A DNA stretch of 34,835 bases from Carideicomes alvinocaridis (lineage in GTDB: Bacteria; Pseudomonadota; Alphaproteobacteria; Rhodobacterales; Rhodobacteraceae), in NCBI GenBank assembly GCA_005473895.2, contig SRJI02000047.1, positions 1 to 34,835 of the forward strand. The letters are read 5' to 3'. Shown here one piece after another: positions 34,811 through 34,835 of the stretch. The number at the start of each line of letters is the position of its first letter. The first letter of the stretch is position 1. The notes under the pieces are model-generated. The model searched no databases. It saw nothing but the letters and a program-made list of their open reading frames with translations, and had not been told where the DNA came from. The translations under genes and the position numbers were made by a program.

Positions 34811-34835
34811 ATGACCACGAACTGCATCAAATTCA
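34811..34835 (+). CDS. Start of an unidentified gene, cut by the window edge
   Basis: AAGGAGAAGAGCA directly precedes ATG at 34811, the best-formed ribosome-binding site in this part of the window, and the first codons read MTTNCIKF. Only eight residues are visible, so no product can be proposed. Together with the GC-rich leader before it, this suggests that the plus-strand module continues to the right. Confidence 0.45.

Noticed and set aside
34420-34830. A minus-strand frame with a hydrophobic start resembling a membrane anchor
   Set aside because: It is antisense to the well-formed ribosome-binding site at 34811. The rest of the product is arginine-rich low-complexity sequence without motifs.

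Overview
The window looks like a Rhodobacterales (roseobacter-type) alphaproteobacterium. The DNA is GC-rich. The TRAP transporter, the histidine-utilisation genes and the plasmid-type gene set on the right are all closest in style to families common in that group. No replicon is proven; the ParB-like module and the many transposon traces suggest a plasmid, chromid or integrated element.

Layout. (1) 1-2203 is one end of a Tn5053/Tn7-like transposon (minus-strand tniA and partial tniB) with four copies of a 17-bp end repeat. It lies 18 bp from a decayed IS30-family transposase remnant (about 2222-2495). (2) 2806-6001 is a minus-strand TRAP transporter operon (dctP-dctQ-dctM) preceded by a perfect 10+2+10 bp palindrome. 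(3) 6128-9416 holds an acyl-CoA dehydrogenase and a CaiB-type CoA-transferase (4-bp overlap), divergent from a LysR regulator. (4) 9508-17477 is a complete histidine degradation locus: a HutC-like GntR/UTRA regulator; hutI-hutH-hutG-hutU on the minus strand, each joined to the next by a 4-bp ATGA overlap; divergent hutF; and hutD. The set encodes the five-step route histidine -> urocanate -> imidazolonepropionate -> formiminoglutamate -> formylglutamate -> glutamate. A 14-bp palindrome TATGT-N4-ACATA occurs between hutI and hutF and again in front of the TRAP operon, with a partial copy before hutC, so one regulator probably controls uptake and breakdown together.

(5) From about 17480 the character changes to accessory DNA. 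A truncated helicase gene abuts the hutD start codon and is interrupted by an 829-bp IS5-family element with a CTAG target duplication. A DUF1403-family gene follows, broken by a one-base frameshift near its 3' end. (6) 21616-33768 is a plus-strand module: a large ParB-like protein, five small conserved or hypothetical proteins separated by GC-rich hairpins, a ParDE-type toxin-antitoxin pair, a 1465-residue adenine methyltransferase/strawberry-notch helicase fusion, a toprim protein overlapping it by 4 bp, and a DUF2493/SLOG protein. This gene set recurs on alphaproteobacterial plasmids, but I know of no established function for it; it is the best candidate here for an undescribed system. (7) 33776-34835 is poorly conserved, with one possible frameshifted gene and the first codons of a gene running off the right edge.

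Functional names rest on recognised motifs and family resemblance read by eye; no searches were run.
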